A stretch of DNA of 64,000 nt from Pleurodeles waltl (Eukaryota; Chordata; Amphibia; Caudata; Salamandridae): the NCBI RefSeq assembly GCF_031143425.1, contig NC_090438.1, forward strand, positions 775,259,138 to 775,323,137, written 5' to 3'. The position numbers and the translations under genes are program-made. Position 1 is the first letter of the stretch. Each line of letters starts with the position of its first letter. The notes under the pieces were generated by a model. The model was not told where the DNA came from. It saw only the letters and a list, made by a program, of their open reading frames with translations, and did no database searches. Positions 49,921 to 63,613 of this stretch are shown in pieces.

Positions 49921-52900
49921 CATGCCACACAATACCAAAGCTACTCTCAAAGGTAAGAATTCTAAGCACTCAATACCCATAAGTACCACCTCTCACCTTT
50001 ACAGCCACTACTCCACCCAGCACCTTCCTTGCCGAAACAATCCAAATTCCACACCTCCTGAGGCACGAGACAAACCTGCACTGACCACCCCACTTCAGTA
50101 TTCAAAACTATAGAGGGACTCGACGTTGAAATGTGAAAAAAATTGCATCCACAGTCTCTCTGTCAAGATAAATTCTAGCCGATCCCCCTGCCAAACGTCC
50201 CACCTGTCCTTACAACTTTGCATCCAAAATTAAGAACAGCACTTGAATAGATCTCACTTTCATCATTTTGATTTGTACCACTATCTGCAATGAACTTAAA
50301 AAGTATTCTTTTTTCTCAATGGTAGTCGTGCTTCCTTCACCAGAGAATCTATTTCTGTTCCTAAAAATATTAGAAACTGTGTTGAACCTAATGTTTTTTT
50401 TTCAGGGAGCAAGGTCACCCCCAACTCAAGCCACAGAATTTTTCCAAATCCCTTTGACTACCTGTGGGTCTTTTGAAACAACACGAATTTTACAAATAAG
50501 GCATCACAGGTACATAACTTGTCGCAAATGTAAGCAGCCACAAACTACAAACTAGAAATGGAACACCAGATGGGCAAAGCTTTGTTGACAAATATTTCTC
50601 CTTGAAACTGTGTGCCCAACAAATTCAAATTCCTCTGGATGTACCAGTAGCAAATCTAAAATGATTTTATATCACTCTTTGCCACAAAAAACATCAGCGT
50701 TTGCCTCTCTCACCAGTACATTGGCATGACTTACTGAGGCATAATGTACCAAACTCAACTCCTTCATGATCCTTTTTTCCACTGGTGACAACAACTGCTC
50801 ACTCAGATGAAACTTGACTTCTACTTTTCTCTCCTCACTCACTTTCTTTCCAGTTCAGGCTGCGCCACCTCTGGATGTTTTGTGACAGATCACAATTTTT
50901 CTGCCTACCCAAATATACTCTGCTCCTTGTAACCTAGCCTAAACCCATGAACAAAACCCTACAACAACCATTCTGCATCCTCATGCTTGTGATAAAACTG
51001 TAATCAGTTACTCAGGGTTTCAGTATCAACTGGTGAACAAGCCTTTTTCTGACTGACCCAGTGAGTAATTTAATCCATAGTCATGGTCCAACATTTACAA
51101 CATCCACCTGTCTGGAGAAGAAAGTTGCAAAATCTATGTAAAGTGACTGTGGCACTCCCTATGGCTGTATCAGAACCACTGAGCTAAAGTCAGGACTACT
51201 TCTGGGGCTTTCTCCTGGAGTGAGAGTGATGTCTGCCTGGTCCCCTATGAGAAGATCTGCCTTGGTTTCTTCTTCTGGATACTGATGTTTCACATCATCT
51301 AGAAGCATCCTAAGGAAAGGAACACTTTTCATTGTCCGAAAGTCGGGAGCAACCCTTAAATGTCTGAGATTGCTTTTGGTTTCAAATGATTTATGCAATA
51401 CCTTGTCCATCTCATCTATGAATATATTCTGAATTTAGAACAGTATTGTATTCTCAAAAGGCAGACATTCTTTGGAATATCCACCTTCTGTTCTCTCAGG
51501 TCTGCCTATGACTGTCACTATTCTCTGAGGAACCAAGCAGAGGTCCTCAGATTGTTGAATCCATATCAGACAGGAACTTTGCCCAAGTTTCCAGCCTTGC
51601 TAGTATATGAACGCGTTCTTCTCCAACCTTCATAGAGGTTAGAGGGACTGAACGCCATTTACCTCAGACTGTTAGGCATGGATTGTGTAAGTATCTAACA
51701 GTAGTTTTTCAAAAATAAGCTCTCTTGAAGGCTGATGTAGACATAATACACCACTGCCAATCCTACAAGAGTTGAATGCTATCCTCACGTTTCATGTAAG
51801 CCAAAAAGTGCCCAAGATGTATTTTGTTTCTTTGTTTTCTACACAACCTACCACCCCACACGTATACATCCGTTTCTACAATAATGTCATTCCATCTTGA
51901 GCCCAGGTAAAAAAAAGTCAAGAGTTTTTTTTACCCTAAGTATGACGCTACGCCTAAAAATATGCAATAGATGACAGCCCCTGGCACCAACAACCACTCA
52001 GAATGGATCAATGCCATTTAATTGGTTAAGTGTTTACCACTGCAAAACCTATTCCATTAAATACCTAGAAAAAATTACTTCAACTTATCAAACCACATGC
52101 ACAGGGCATTGCATCAAAGACATGCAATATGCAAAGACGCCACAAAATATAACAGCTATTGAAGCAACGTGTATCTGTATACCCCAACAGAATAAAACAA
52201 GCAGCAATGTTTTTCAGCGCACATATTTATGTATGTAATGCTTCAAGCAGATCTGTAGCAGGATCTAGCTGGCCCCTCTCTGTCGTAATCTAGCATCACA
52301 CAGTACACTCGTCTATTCTGTCACCAACGTTAAGTAATGTGGACACTATACCAAACACATTCAAATACAATGTCAACTGACCTCTTTCAATCCAGTCACA
52401 TTGCACCACAAGTCCAATACAAGTACACATAACATGACATAACAATGTCTTTTTGCAATGCCCTTGTTGGAAACTCTTATTTCCTCCCCATGAAAGAACA
52501 TCAACCAAGTACAGAGATCGGGCTTACACACATCTCCCAATGACTTAGCCCTGGGCGGAGTCAGTGTGGAATGACTCAATCTGCATCAGTTGCTATGTAC
52601 TGTATAGAATACAATTTTAATGAGGTAGGCCAGAAAATTAAATCTGACACCTGGTTGTGTCGTCTACAGACTAAACCTAGCAAGAATAAAAGTACAAGTC
52701 ATCTCATAACACTGCCACCTCCAGTAAGTGATCCAACCACTTTGGCCTACTATCCCTGTTCTCTCTCCCATGCCCACTGATCCTACCCTCCTGGTGCGTG
52801 AGCAAAAACTTAATATACCAGTTCTGTTAGAACCCATTACACACCTTCCCTTTTCATATACTTATAGGCCCTTCATTGTTCCAAAATGTATTTTCATTTT

Positions 52901-53589
52901 CATTTTCCTGGACCTAAATGGCCTACCTTCATCACTCTTTCACCTTTCTCTCACTCTTTCTGGTACTCCTCTACCACATACCAGTTCTCCATCACACCAC
53001 CTACTGTATCCCCAAGATTCCAGGGCAGTCCTTCTGTACAGTAATCAATTCCTCTTCTGAATGCTTTCCTTACTTAATTACTTGAACTAAAAATTGCAAG
53101 TATCCATCACCATTTACACCCTTTTAAAGAAACATCATATTCACCTAAGCAATTGACTCTTGCTGCCCAATCCTACCAGCAGCAAAAAACAGCATGTGTT
53201 ATTGCAATGAAAAATGAATGAGATTACTAACAATCCTTTCCATTCCTCCCCCACTCAAATGCTAGCATGACAAGTCCCCATTTAATATTAAAAAAGCGTG
53301 TGGGATGGCGGTACCACAACAACGTGGCAAAAACATATCACAGTCAAAATGGCATGACCCTTAGCTCTAGCACTGCTGGGGTGTTTGCTCAACTCTTTCT
53401 CAGAGCTCTTTTCAAAATTTCAGTTTTAGTTTGTTCAAAACAGACGTACATTTAGTCTATTTCTGGGCCCATACTAACCAGATATTGGTGCAAACTTGGG
53501 TCAATATCTCATTGTGGCTAGAAGATGATAATGAAAAATGTACGCATAACCTAACTTTTACATATTTTTAATATTTCTTTTCCAAAATG
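49921..53589. other. Unassigned AT-rich sequence
   Basis: No recognisable gene or element in 3.7 kb. The longest frames are under 115 codons and show no motif. Confidence 0.4.
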
Positions 53590-54480
53590 TGGTCATTCCC
53601 TTCTGTTTTTCTCACATAGGTGCAAATCCCCGTCAAGGCTTGACACTCATCTATGTTTGTCTGGATCCCCTGAGCATGGGGGTACCAGAAGTATATTTTC
53701 TCTATGGGTTCAAGGTATTCAAGGGGAATAAACTGAGTGCAGTTCATTTGGGAAATGTGCAAACTAACTGAAAGATGAATTTTCTTATAGGGTACCTGCT
53801 TTTGGTTGCAAGTATTACTGTTAGCCTTTATGGAAACATACCACAACAATATATTCTGTACATCTACTTACCCTAAAGCTTCTAGGGTTGGATGCCAAAC
53901 CTCATCAGCCTGATTGGCTAGGTGGTTGAATGCTCTGAACATGACATTTGTCAGATTTGTAGCATTTGTTTTCCACAACATGGCAGTTCCCTCCAGTCTT
54001 CCTCATGCAGAAACATGTCCCTGACAAAGCTTGCCTCCCAGCTTTGTTCCTCTGGATCTCCTAAGTGTGGGAGTTTCAGACATGCACGAGTTGTGTATGG
54101 TTTCATCATGCCCACAGGCAATAAAGGGGGTGTAGGGGTTTTGAAAAAGGTTTCGATCATATCATTAGGTACCAGACATCCTTCATCCTGTTTGGCTACC
54201 AGGACAACACATTGAACATAAGGCTTGTCAGATTTCCTTCATTCTTCCTCATGCAAGAAGACATTCCTGCCAAGGTTAAACTCACACCTGTGTTCCCCTG
54301 GAATTGTATCTCCAGACTTATTAAGTAACAGACTTGCATGGATTTTCAATGGATTTGAGCAGAGATCCACTTACTAGACACCAAGGAATGTTTCTCATTG
54401 AGGAGCTTCCAGAGGATGCCTGCAGTATTTGTGCCTAAGGTCAACTAGTACCCAGAGAAACCTACCAATCCTCCACATTA
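53590..54480. repeat. Degenerate repeat, three copies
   Basis: Blocks with CTTCCTCATGCA, then TTGTTCCTCTGGAT, then CTAAGTGTGGGAG occur near 53600, 53990 and 54240 in diverged form. Spacing is uneven (about 390 and 255 bp). Confidence 0.4.
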
Positions 54481-57279
54481 CCAAACAATAGAGACCCATG
54501 GGAACCCAGATGGATGAGGCTTTTATAAATCCTGCACTTTGGATTACCCAGAATGCCGTGTAAATATAAAAGTATGGTTAAAAAATCGAATTTCTTAACT
54601 TTTCTGTGACAGAAAGACTCAGGAATTTCAGGCAAATGGCAAAAGTCTCAACATCAAATATTAACAGACTGCCCATGATTAAAATGATACCCAGCATGTT
54701 TAAGTGGGCCTACTGCATGACACAGGAGAAGGACAAACATTTTACCATGTGAATGCCACATTGACAGTTGTCAGACCCATTTGATGGGCCACAGGACAGT
54801 CAGTGGTTACTGGGCCCGAAGGTGTTGGTTGAGGTTGTTTCACACTTGTGCCCCGAGGTCTATCCTAATATAGCTCTTCAAACTGGCCTAAGTGCATTTG
54901 ACTGTCAAGGTCACAAGGGTGAGCAGACTAGCGGCTTCTCAGAGAGATAGTTTAGGTGACCAGAGTTCAGAAGTCAAGAGTTAACCAAAACACAATAACA
55001 TATTGCCAAACTCAGTGCTTAACTTTTGCTTAAATAAAAGCACATCAGTCACAAGCATAATGTAATACTACTCACCGCAACTAGGACAATGTGAGCCAGG
55101 GTTAAAATCCTGTTTGGGATCTTGATGCAGTACATCCTATAAACTTCCCCCAGAGTCTTTAATCTCTGATGCCTAATGTGCGATAGGATGCTGATTAGGC
55201 ACATATGCAGTTCACTTAATCACCCCAAGGTGTATATGCAATGAGCAGTTCAGTTCACTTTTCACCTCTTCTGGTGATTTACATAAAGTCTCACACAGTT
55301 TTCAAGTCCTTTGGTTACCTGCCTCAATGGTTCTACTGAATATTGATCCCGCCCGCCCCAAGAATATTGTGATACAAGATTTTCAAGGGCAGAATATCGA
55401 GGGACAAAATATAAAAAGGTAAATGGATGTAAGGAAGTATACATTTACTAATCCCAACTCTATAGCTACATACCTTGAATATATATATATGTGCAGTGAA
55501 TATATACATATATATTTGGAGTCAGACATAGAAGAGCTAGTCTTACCTGTCAATAGTTAATTCAGTAGTTTGTCCTCAATATTGTGTCCCATCGATATGC
55601 TAAGGCCAACACTCAGGATGCACACCGCTATATCTTGAAGTTACTGCTCAATCAGGTGTAAGAATGATGCATACCACTGTTCTGCTCCAGTGGCAGCAGC
55701 TTTTCACAAGACAGGGCCAAGGTGGTGGCCCTGCATGGAACTGCAAGACTTGGAATATTTCAATGTGTTGGCTCCGACCCACAGCTCTTGTGGCCTCCCT
55801 AGCCCAGTGAGATGTAGCTGGGAGGCTGGTACAGCAAATGTGTCAAGATCAAACTTGTGGAAGAATTCAACAGTTGCAGCCTCCGAGTCAATCACATCAC
55901 TAACCCTGGCATTGACAAAGGATTCAAACGCCTATGTTGGCAGTGGCAGCACCAGTCTCCTAGTCATTGCAGATCACATTTGCTATTTGATTTATTAAGA
56001 AGTCCTAATGCAGTTCACAAGGTTTAGGGAGACTGGGAGACCCTTCCACACACAGATCATTCTTAGCTTGACCCTCCTACAGTCCCTCACTCTCTCTGGC
56101 TATTCACCAGAGTGGGAACAATCTGGGCTTCTCCTGACCAGTCTCTCCTCCTACAGGGCAAGCACACTCTTTCCCTCTCTCAACAGAAAACTGGTTTCTA
56201 GGGGTTAAGCAGACCCAGAGCTCAACCAGCAGAAAGTTCAGACTTCGGATGATGAACCTCAATTCTGGGAGACTACTATCATGAAGACAACAGGCCTGGT
56301 CACACAGCCGTCCTTCGAATACTATGCGGGCTACTCCCTTCCTTGGTCATAAAGAACCTGGAACCAAATATCATTTTCTGGCTGCTCTTCTGACACAGCC
56401 TTTGCAATAGGCAATGACTCTCATAACTGGTAGCAATTATGATGGTTCAAGGCAGAAATATTTAAAAAAAGGTCACAAAGAAGTGTGGGATCTCTGTGCT
56501 TGGCTGTCATCAACTTTCCTGAAGCAGTAATCAGGGACAGACAAAATGACAGGTCTTACCTAGAAACGTACTCATCTTGAACAATAAAAACTGCAGTCCC
56601 TTCCTCCACGTCTACCATCCAGCAAGTGAAAATGCTTATGAATAACAAATTTATCAGCAGTCCTTTGCTAACAAGGTCCTCATTGAGAATTTAAAGGGAG
56701 GTTTGTTTTCATCACTCACTTTATTGTCTGTGTTTCCATCCTCCAGCAAAAGGACAACAGTGAGTACACTTCCACTGACTGGGGAAGCAGTATCCAACAT
56801 CCATCTTATGCTATACTAAACCAGGGCCATCCAAAATGGATCCCACTGTCCCCAGTACTGTGGCTCTCACCAGACATAAAGTCCTACTGCCATACGTGTG
56901 TCACAAGTTCCTTGACGTACATCACTGGAAACACACAGTGAATGTTGGCAGAAGCATCTGGGGTTTGCATAAATCTGAATTTTATATGAGAGGGATCTGT
57001 AGACTAACCTCTCCCTTTCACAAAGAAAAAGGTCTGCTCACACATCACAGAGGAGATTCTGAACCTCAAATTACCAGGGTTCAGCCCAGTCCTAGGCTCA
57101 TTTCCTGTGTTAGCATTTCACCTGGACCAATAAGTCAGGATAGCAGTTTCACAAGCAGTCAGGCACTTAGGGCAGAGGTACACATCTGATCACCATACAG
57201 GGGACATTAACTTTGCACCAACAGTCTACTGACTTCACATGGTCACTTTTGGCTTACTCCTCTACATTACGATGTGCAT
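54481..57279. other. Mostly unassigned; one diverged 370-bp-type block
   Basis: At about 54540-54640 a TTACCCAGAATGCCGTG block followed by TTTCTGTGACAGAAA resembles the inverted 370-bp repeat. A TATATATA run lies near 55480-55520. Nothing else is recognised. Confidence 0.35.
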
Positions 57280-58060
57280 ATCCACACATGTGAAATACTG
57301 TTTCTATTAGTAGCAGTGTTAGAACTAACACAATGGACACTGGGACTTTTGCTGCCCCACAAATTTGAAAACTTTCTGTCATAATAATGAGAGGTAATTC
57401 TGTTTCTGAGTCGAAGTTTAATGTTTGCAGTGTATTCCAAACAAGAAAAGTGGTGGCTTTCACCAAGCTGCACCACTGAGGCCTCCCACAGATGTATAAA
57501 TTTAAGAAATGTCTGGGGTTAGGAAGTTTCCTTAGGTGCTTGCTGACCTCGGGTCAAAATAACAAAGCTACCCACATCACAAAAATCAACATTATTACAA
57601 GCTTCTTTCTTGTATTTCCCATGGTCAAGTCCTTAGGCCTTACTTGTCCCAGGTGATAGGCACTCCCACACCTGTGGGGTACTGTGTGAATCAAGAGAAA
57701 CATGGAAATGCAGGTTAGTGTGACGTTTCTTATTGAATTTCCATTATTATTCGCTTCTTAATGTAAGTCACTGTCCCCAACAATACTTTTTTCACCTCAG
57801 AATTACCTGGTATTATGGGTAATCCAGAATTAGGAGTGGTTCAAACTATGTACTATTCCTAAAGTTAGCCTAAAATTAGACATCTAAACAATTCTGAGTT
57901 TTTTTCACCCACAATATGTAATAGTTACAGTTTTCGTTATCAAGTGATAAATGGTTAGTACAAAGTCAAAACAACATTGTAAACAACAACCTGATTGTTG
58001 ACCCTGGGCATTGTGGGCTTTCGAATAACCTACAAGCACTATATACATATATGGCCAGAG
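57280..58060 (+). repeat. Second locus of the 370-bp repeat, diverged
   Basis: Blocks TTTCCTTAGGTGCTTGCTGA, then AAAGCTACCCACATC, then GGCACTCCCACACCTGTGGGG follow the order of the array at 14186-15480. A block with AACCTACAAGCACTATATAC near 58028 matches the tail at about 15728. Confidence 0.5.
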
Positions 58061-58099
58061 GAGTGTGGTGAATTTAATGGCACCAGCAGGGGCACAGAA

Positions 58100-58690
58100 T
58101 TGTGTGACTGTGGCACAGAACGGAGGTATACACCTTTTGATTTTTTTTTTTAAGCTAAAAAAAAACAAATAGCCTTTGCCTCCTTGCAGGAGCAGTGATA
58201 TGTGTGTTAAACCACCAGCAAAGAATCAAACACTTGGATTTTTTAACAAGCAATACTGTTTGAATACTTTTTAAAGCTAAGAACAAATCTAAACAGCAAA
58301 GCAGATTTGCATGTATGTGCCATAAAAAGGAGTCAGATGATTGTTAGATTTTTTTCTTGGCCTATCTAAAAATCAAAACTGTGTCTGGATCCTTGCTTAG
58401 GAACAGACGTGTCTGTCTGTGCCCTGGTAATGAGCCAAGTGCTGTTTTGATATTTTTGATCTTAGAAAAAATCCAGTGTCTGACTCTTTTCTGGGGCACA
58501 TATATGTCTGGGCCCCAGAAAGCAATCAGATGTTGTTTGGAACAGTTTTTGGCCTAAGAAGAAATGCAAACAGTGCTTGGCCTCTTGCTGGAGCATAGAT
58601 GTATATGTATGTTCTTCAGAAAGGAGACAGCCTCTGTTTTTTTTATTAGCATAAGAAAAAATCGAAGCAGTGATTGTCTCTGCCATGCCA
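58100..58690 (+). repeat. Degenerate tandem repeat, period about 95 bp
   Basis: A GGCCTAAGAAAAAATC..ACAGTG..TGGCTCCTTGCTGGGGCACAGATGTGT-like consensus, seen only in pieces, recurs about six times. It begins where the 370-bp module ends, like the A-rich block at about 16150. Confidence 0.5.
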
Positions 58691-60199
58691 CAGACGACCA
58701 AGAAGCATTCTAAGACAAATGAGCTGCATGACATTAACTAGTAAACAGAGATTGTAAGAGCAGCGATTGGAAATAATCCTGGTCTATCAATTTCCATTTC
58801 CCTCCTTATAGCTCCTTTCTTCTGTTAGTCGGATGGAGAGTTTCCATCTGCCTCCCTCTGCAACAAGAGAAAAACCCATATCTTCAATACATTATCTGTT
58901 GTGTTTGTTTATTTTCTACATTTCTGTACTACTACAGCGAAGTACTTTTGCGATACTTGGTAACATTGTGACGTGGAAAATATCTGTATATTACAACGGT
59001 TTCGAGTAATTGTCCTTGTACACTCCATCCAGAAAAATAATGTTTTGCAAATAAATGATTTGCTGCGGGACGTACAGATCGTCCCAGACCCTAAACCTAC
59101 CTCCCAAATAAATGGAGGATCTACCGGTCATTTATCAACCTGTTCAATTTGACTCCGGAACAGGTTTTGTCAGGGTACTGGCTGAAGGAACATGCATTAT
59201 TGGTTAAATGTCATTGTTTTTAATCTAAACTTGAATAATGCAACAACACACACACACGTGTGCATCCGTTGGTGAAACCGGTCCCAGATCTCCTTGTTTG
59301 GTGACTCTAAAGAACTGTTGGAAAGGTGGCAGGCATATCCCAGTGTACATTATCTAAGATGTTTTATGAAGTAATTTAAGTGCTATCAGGAGAAATGTCA
59401 TCATACATCAAGTTTTCAGAATCCAACTGTGGAACAAAAAGCAATGAAAACAGGATTGTGGAGAAGCTACTTGAGGAAGTATATGTCACAGCCACACATC
59501 TTCGGCACAAATACGAACCACACGCTCAGAAGAACTATACTGAGGCTGAGTGGTCTGACCTCCTGGCCACTGCCACAACCCCTGCATCTCAGGCCGAAGG
59601 ACAGCAAGGTTAATCCTTACTTCTCCCCTTCAAGGTGGTCCACCTTCCTGCAGTGCACTCCAGGAAAGTAGGGAACAACTGATTCTAAAGAAGGCAGGAG
59701 GGGGTGTGGTTTTAGAGAATAAAAGTGGGAGGCAGAGAGAGAGAGAAAGAGAGAGAGATAGAGAGGACACTTGTCAGCCAGATGGTGCAAGATGACACAG
59801 CATCACTGAGGCACATTACAACTCACTGTCAAGAGGTAAAACAGAAGACAGTGAGTATTCGATAGTGGGAAAAGTGTTCTTATAACAGATAAGTAATGTA
59901 GAAATACTTGATGTGGCTTACCCGGTGTGAGGTGAAGCATTGCAGTAACGAGCCCCTGGGAAAACCTGAAAACTGGTCCAAGGACTGAAGACAGGTAACA
60001 CTCCAGGAAAGCTGAATCATAGTCACCAACCAAAACGGAATCCAAAGATATGCCAAACACAGGTTCCTTGTTGAGTAAGCCAAATCACCTGGATCAAGGT
60101 CAAAAACAGTAACCAGATCAGAATACCAAGATCTGTTGAATTCAAACACAGCGATCAGTCCAAGGAAAAGGAAACAGGACAAGGGAATCTGGGAAAACC
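58691..60199. other. Unassigned, with a (GA)n tract
   Basis: A 77-codon open frame at 59380-59613 is not recognised. A GA-rich tract lies at 59733-59765 and a short CA tract at 59246-59258. No other feature is seen. Confidence 0.4.
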
Positions 60200-60305
60200 G
60201 ACAAAGGGGAAAAAACAACAATGGCGAGGGATCAGAATTTTGGATGTGTCCAGTACCGTCAAGTGCGGGAGTTCAAACAGCTGATGTTGCCAGGCACGGT
60301 CTTCT

Positions 60306-60560
60306 GTGTCTAGGTCCTCTCTGGCTTGGAACTCAACTTCCATTCCTCTGGGGGCTAGAGCAGCATGTTTCAGACCCTACCCTGAGCTCAGAGCAAAGTT
60401 GCTACTTAATTCAAACTGTTGGAGATGGAACCATGAAGGGGGGGATATGGCACACATTCTGTGGTCCTGTCCTACCTTGCACGTCTAGTTAAACTTTATC
60501 TGGCACCAGCTAGTAAATACAAGTGAGTTAGTTGTCATTCCATCGTTGGTAGTGGTATTG
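60306..60560 (+). pseudogene. L1-like ORF2 C-terminal remnant
   Basis: The translated block CWRWNHEGGDMAHILWSCPT resembles the C-terminal Cys/His segment of L1-clade ORF2 (CWRC...H...W.CP). It is followed in frame by a stop. Later fragments (WLDAAVATICLLRHW) fit the same tail. It is short and broken; the family call is tentative. Confidence 0.4.
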
Positions 60561-61559
60561 ACTCATGAATTGCAAGATACGACTGGACTGGACCAAGATT
60601 CAAATAGATGGTTAGACGCTGCAGTGGCTACAATCTGCCTTTTGAGGCACTGGTAATTAAATATATCCAAACAAGTGGAGAATGGATGGAGAACATGAGG
60701 GCAATGGGATGAGAGTTGTGTTTTCTATGCTTATGGACTCTAAGACAGTTATTTACAGGGCACTCTTGTTTAGCTTGAAACATGACCTTACTGTTACTGT
60801 TCTTATTCATATAATGTAATAGACATAGATATATTTAGGAATGCCATTTTGGAATTCTAGTTACTTTTAATATTTCTTGAGCGCGACAGTACAGATTTGC
60901 TATGCGCTATACGATATTCTATATGAATCAATGGCCTTTTAGTTCTGTGTGCTGCAGAACTTGTTTTTGCTGGAATGTTGGGTTTTTCATGTCCTTGACA
61001 AGAGCAAATCAATGACCAGAGAGAGGTTTGTGAGTACGCAAAAACTTGAATTTGTGGGTGTTCCTAAACATTTAATATCTTTAAGCACTCCTCCTCCTGT
61101 GCAAGGAACTATAATCAGACGCAATATTGTCACTATATTGTGGTAAGATCAAATTTGGTAAATGTATTTATGTGTGCTAATTCATCTTTTATGCATTTCT
61201 TGCACTCGCAAATTAAGTTCCTGACTCATTTAAACCCTTTGTGAATCATGCGCATTCAGCTAATCCAAGACAAACTTTAGTAAATGTGGATTGTAGGTAT
61301 AAAATAGTTTTACAAATCCCCAATTTTTCAGAAGAGCACAACCAATATTTTGCATGTTAAAAAAACAGAGAGCAATGTATCTACAAACGGACACTTACCA
61401 TCACTCGAAATAGGAAGCTTGTTACCCTCCAGCCAGGATTATTGGCTGGAAATCATTATTTTTGTAGACTTTCAGGGGAGCATTTTTTGATTTTTTGAAT
61501 CCCATCAAAAAGTAAATCCACAAGACACCTTAGACTGTTCAAGGAGTTGCTATTTTTTA
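60561..61559. other. Unassigned sequence
   Basis: Beyond possible further traces of the L1-like tail up to about 60660, nothing is recognised. Confidence 0.4.
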
Positions 61560-61950
61560 GGGTCGAGCGCACAAGCGCTCTGTCCCTGTTGTAATCTCTC
61601 TGTGGGCTTGTAACCACGCTCATGTCACGCCTATCACTTTCATTGGTTCGTGTGCTTGCCTTTTAAAATCCGCTTGCTTTCATTAGTGAAAGGAATGCAT
61701 ACGTCATGCCTTTTCTGGTGTTTAGCCCTCCTCAAACGCACCGGTCAACGACTGAAAACTTACGAGGCTCGACGTTTCCAGCCTGGTTTCTGCACTACTT
61801 TATCTTTATCTTTTCCACACTCCGCGATCGCGCTTGTTTTTTTAGTTTTCAATTTCAGCCCAATTGCACTGCGTTTTACATAACGCAGTCGTGCTCGTTT
61901 TTTTCTTTCTATTTGTGTGGCAAGAAAAGTCCGGTTAAAAATTTACAACA
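61560..61950. repeat. CpG-bearing segment, probable dispersed repeat
   Basis: It starts GGGTCGAGCGCACAAGCGCT and is richer in CpG than its surroundings up to about 61910. This suggests the 5' part of a younger dispersed element. No family identified and no termini found. Confidence 0.3.
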
Positions 61951-63369
61951 CTAATAGCTATAACTCAAGCAAATGCGAGACCAGTTGCATTGCAAATGTT
62001 TGTTTGTATTGGGTCCAAAAATTTTAAATGAGATTTCTTGAGAACACTTAACTGTGCTTGACTCATTATTTTATACCACAATGCATACATTAATTCCTCA
62101 AGCCTCCAAATAGTAGGTGGCACATAGAAGGATGCAACTACTAAATAAAACTCCAATTGACAAAAAAAAGACAATATATTATATAGGGCTTCAACAATCT
62201 GTCTCTGAATTCCTTGACATTAGCAGCTTTTGCTTATTAGTCTAGTTTTCACCTTGAGTCTATAATTGGAGCTAAGTACCAAAATAAAAAAAATCCATCA
62301 CTCCAGCATATAGCAGCACCAATGAAAGTTTACAAACACATTTATTAACCTCAGATAATTCATTACCAATCACAAGACAGTCTATCACCAATGATGCAAT
62401 TATTTGCAGAGCAAGTAAAATAATAATTGCACTGCAACCCATACTGCACAAAAACCCACTGCAAATGGTCAATGCAAATTACAGGAGAAGAGGAAAATAG
62501 AACTAGTTACCATATAGGGCTGTCTAATGTATGTCCAGGAGAACCCCATCCATATCAGATTGCAGAAAATCCACATAGGAAACCTTTGTGTATAATTAAT
62601 CATCATGGGTCTCATTTACACAATCACTGGTTTTCCCAGCATCTTGCATGGTCCTACCCTCCTGGACCTCTGTTGGACTCACCAGAGTATACAAAGGAGC
62701 CATCATCATCCTCAGCCATATGGTTTATATACGTTGGTTGCAAAAACACACAACCTCAAACAGCATCTGTTCTGTGCCATAAGCCTGTCGCAAAGGATCT
62801 TCCCAAACCCTTAGTTACAAGCATGTCAAGCCTGAACTAAAACCCCACATTTTATAACCAAAAGTTTAAAAGAACTATTTTGCTGCAAGGCATAAGATTA
62901 TCCTGGTACGCTGTGTGCCAATGCAGGACTGAGGCCCACCCCTCTGATCATAAGGAAGGCAAGCAGTAACCTATCTTATGATAGATAACTCTGAGAAACT
63001 CCAGGAAGGAGTTTAAATACAAGTGGCATTCTGAAATCGCTTTAAAAATGTCGGAACAGTTTGCAGTCATCATCAGACCGAATTGAGAGTTTATGCTCGC
63101 GGTAGATTTTGATGGCTTCTACAGCTTTTCAGCAACAGGGGCACTGCCTCTTAAGCACCAAACATACTGTCACGATATGTTTATAAAACAGAAATTTATA
63201 ATTTTTCCTTTTTAGAAAAAGCACTCTCTTCAACACAATTTTAATAGATGATTTTATTTAAAGAATACAATTTTGTAATTAGTCTTCAACCAAGTGAAAG
63301 AAACAATGATCAAACACAGACTAGTTCATAATTTGTAACAAAGTGTGCTGATCCTCGTATCAGCACATA
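61951..63369. other. Unassigned AT-rich sequence
   Basis: No feature recognised except a short hairpin GTGCTGAT...ATCAGCAC at 63345-63366. Confidence 0.4.
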
Positions 63370-63613
63370 GGTCCTGGTTTAGTTTGGTGGATAGGGTACT
63401 CTATCCCAAATGTAGCAGAGCACCCTGTCCACCAAACTGAGGTCCATCCCCTCATTCTTGAGTTGCGTAGACTGTCATGACTCAGTTGGCGGTGACTCCG
63501 GTCCCCCCGCCTGCCCCACCAGCTCTGCCACCGGAAACCATTAGTTTGGAAGTCAGAGTCCTTTGCCACATTTGTGGTGGATTACCTTGTCTGACATAGT
63601 CTAAACCTGGACC
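63370..63613. mobile_element. MITE-like fold-back, 244 bp
   Basis: Ends GGTCCTGGTTTAG and CTAAACCTGGACC are complementary except for one base. Just inside the left end is a hairpin with 22-bp arms, AGTTTGGTGGATAGGGTACT and on. Flanks ATA and TAA are not identical. No coding content; the family is inferred. Confidence 0.5.

Noticed and set aside
59380..59613. 77-codon frame as a host exon
   Set aside because: It has a plausible composition but no recognisable domain, no clear splice sites and no partner exons; kept only as an unassigned frame.
63345..63366. Short hairpin as an intrinsic terminator
   Set aside because: Bacterial-type terminators are not expected in this genome, and no gene ends there.
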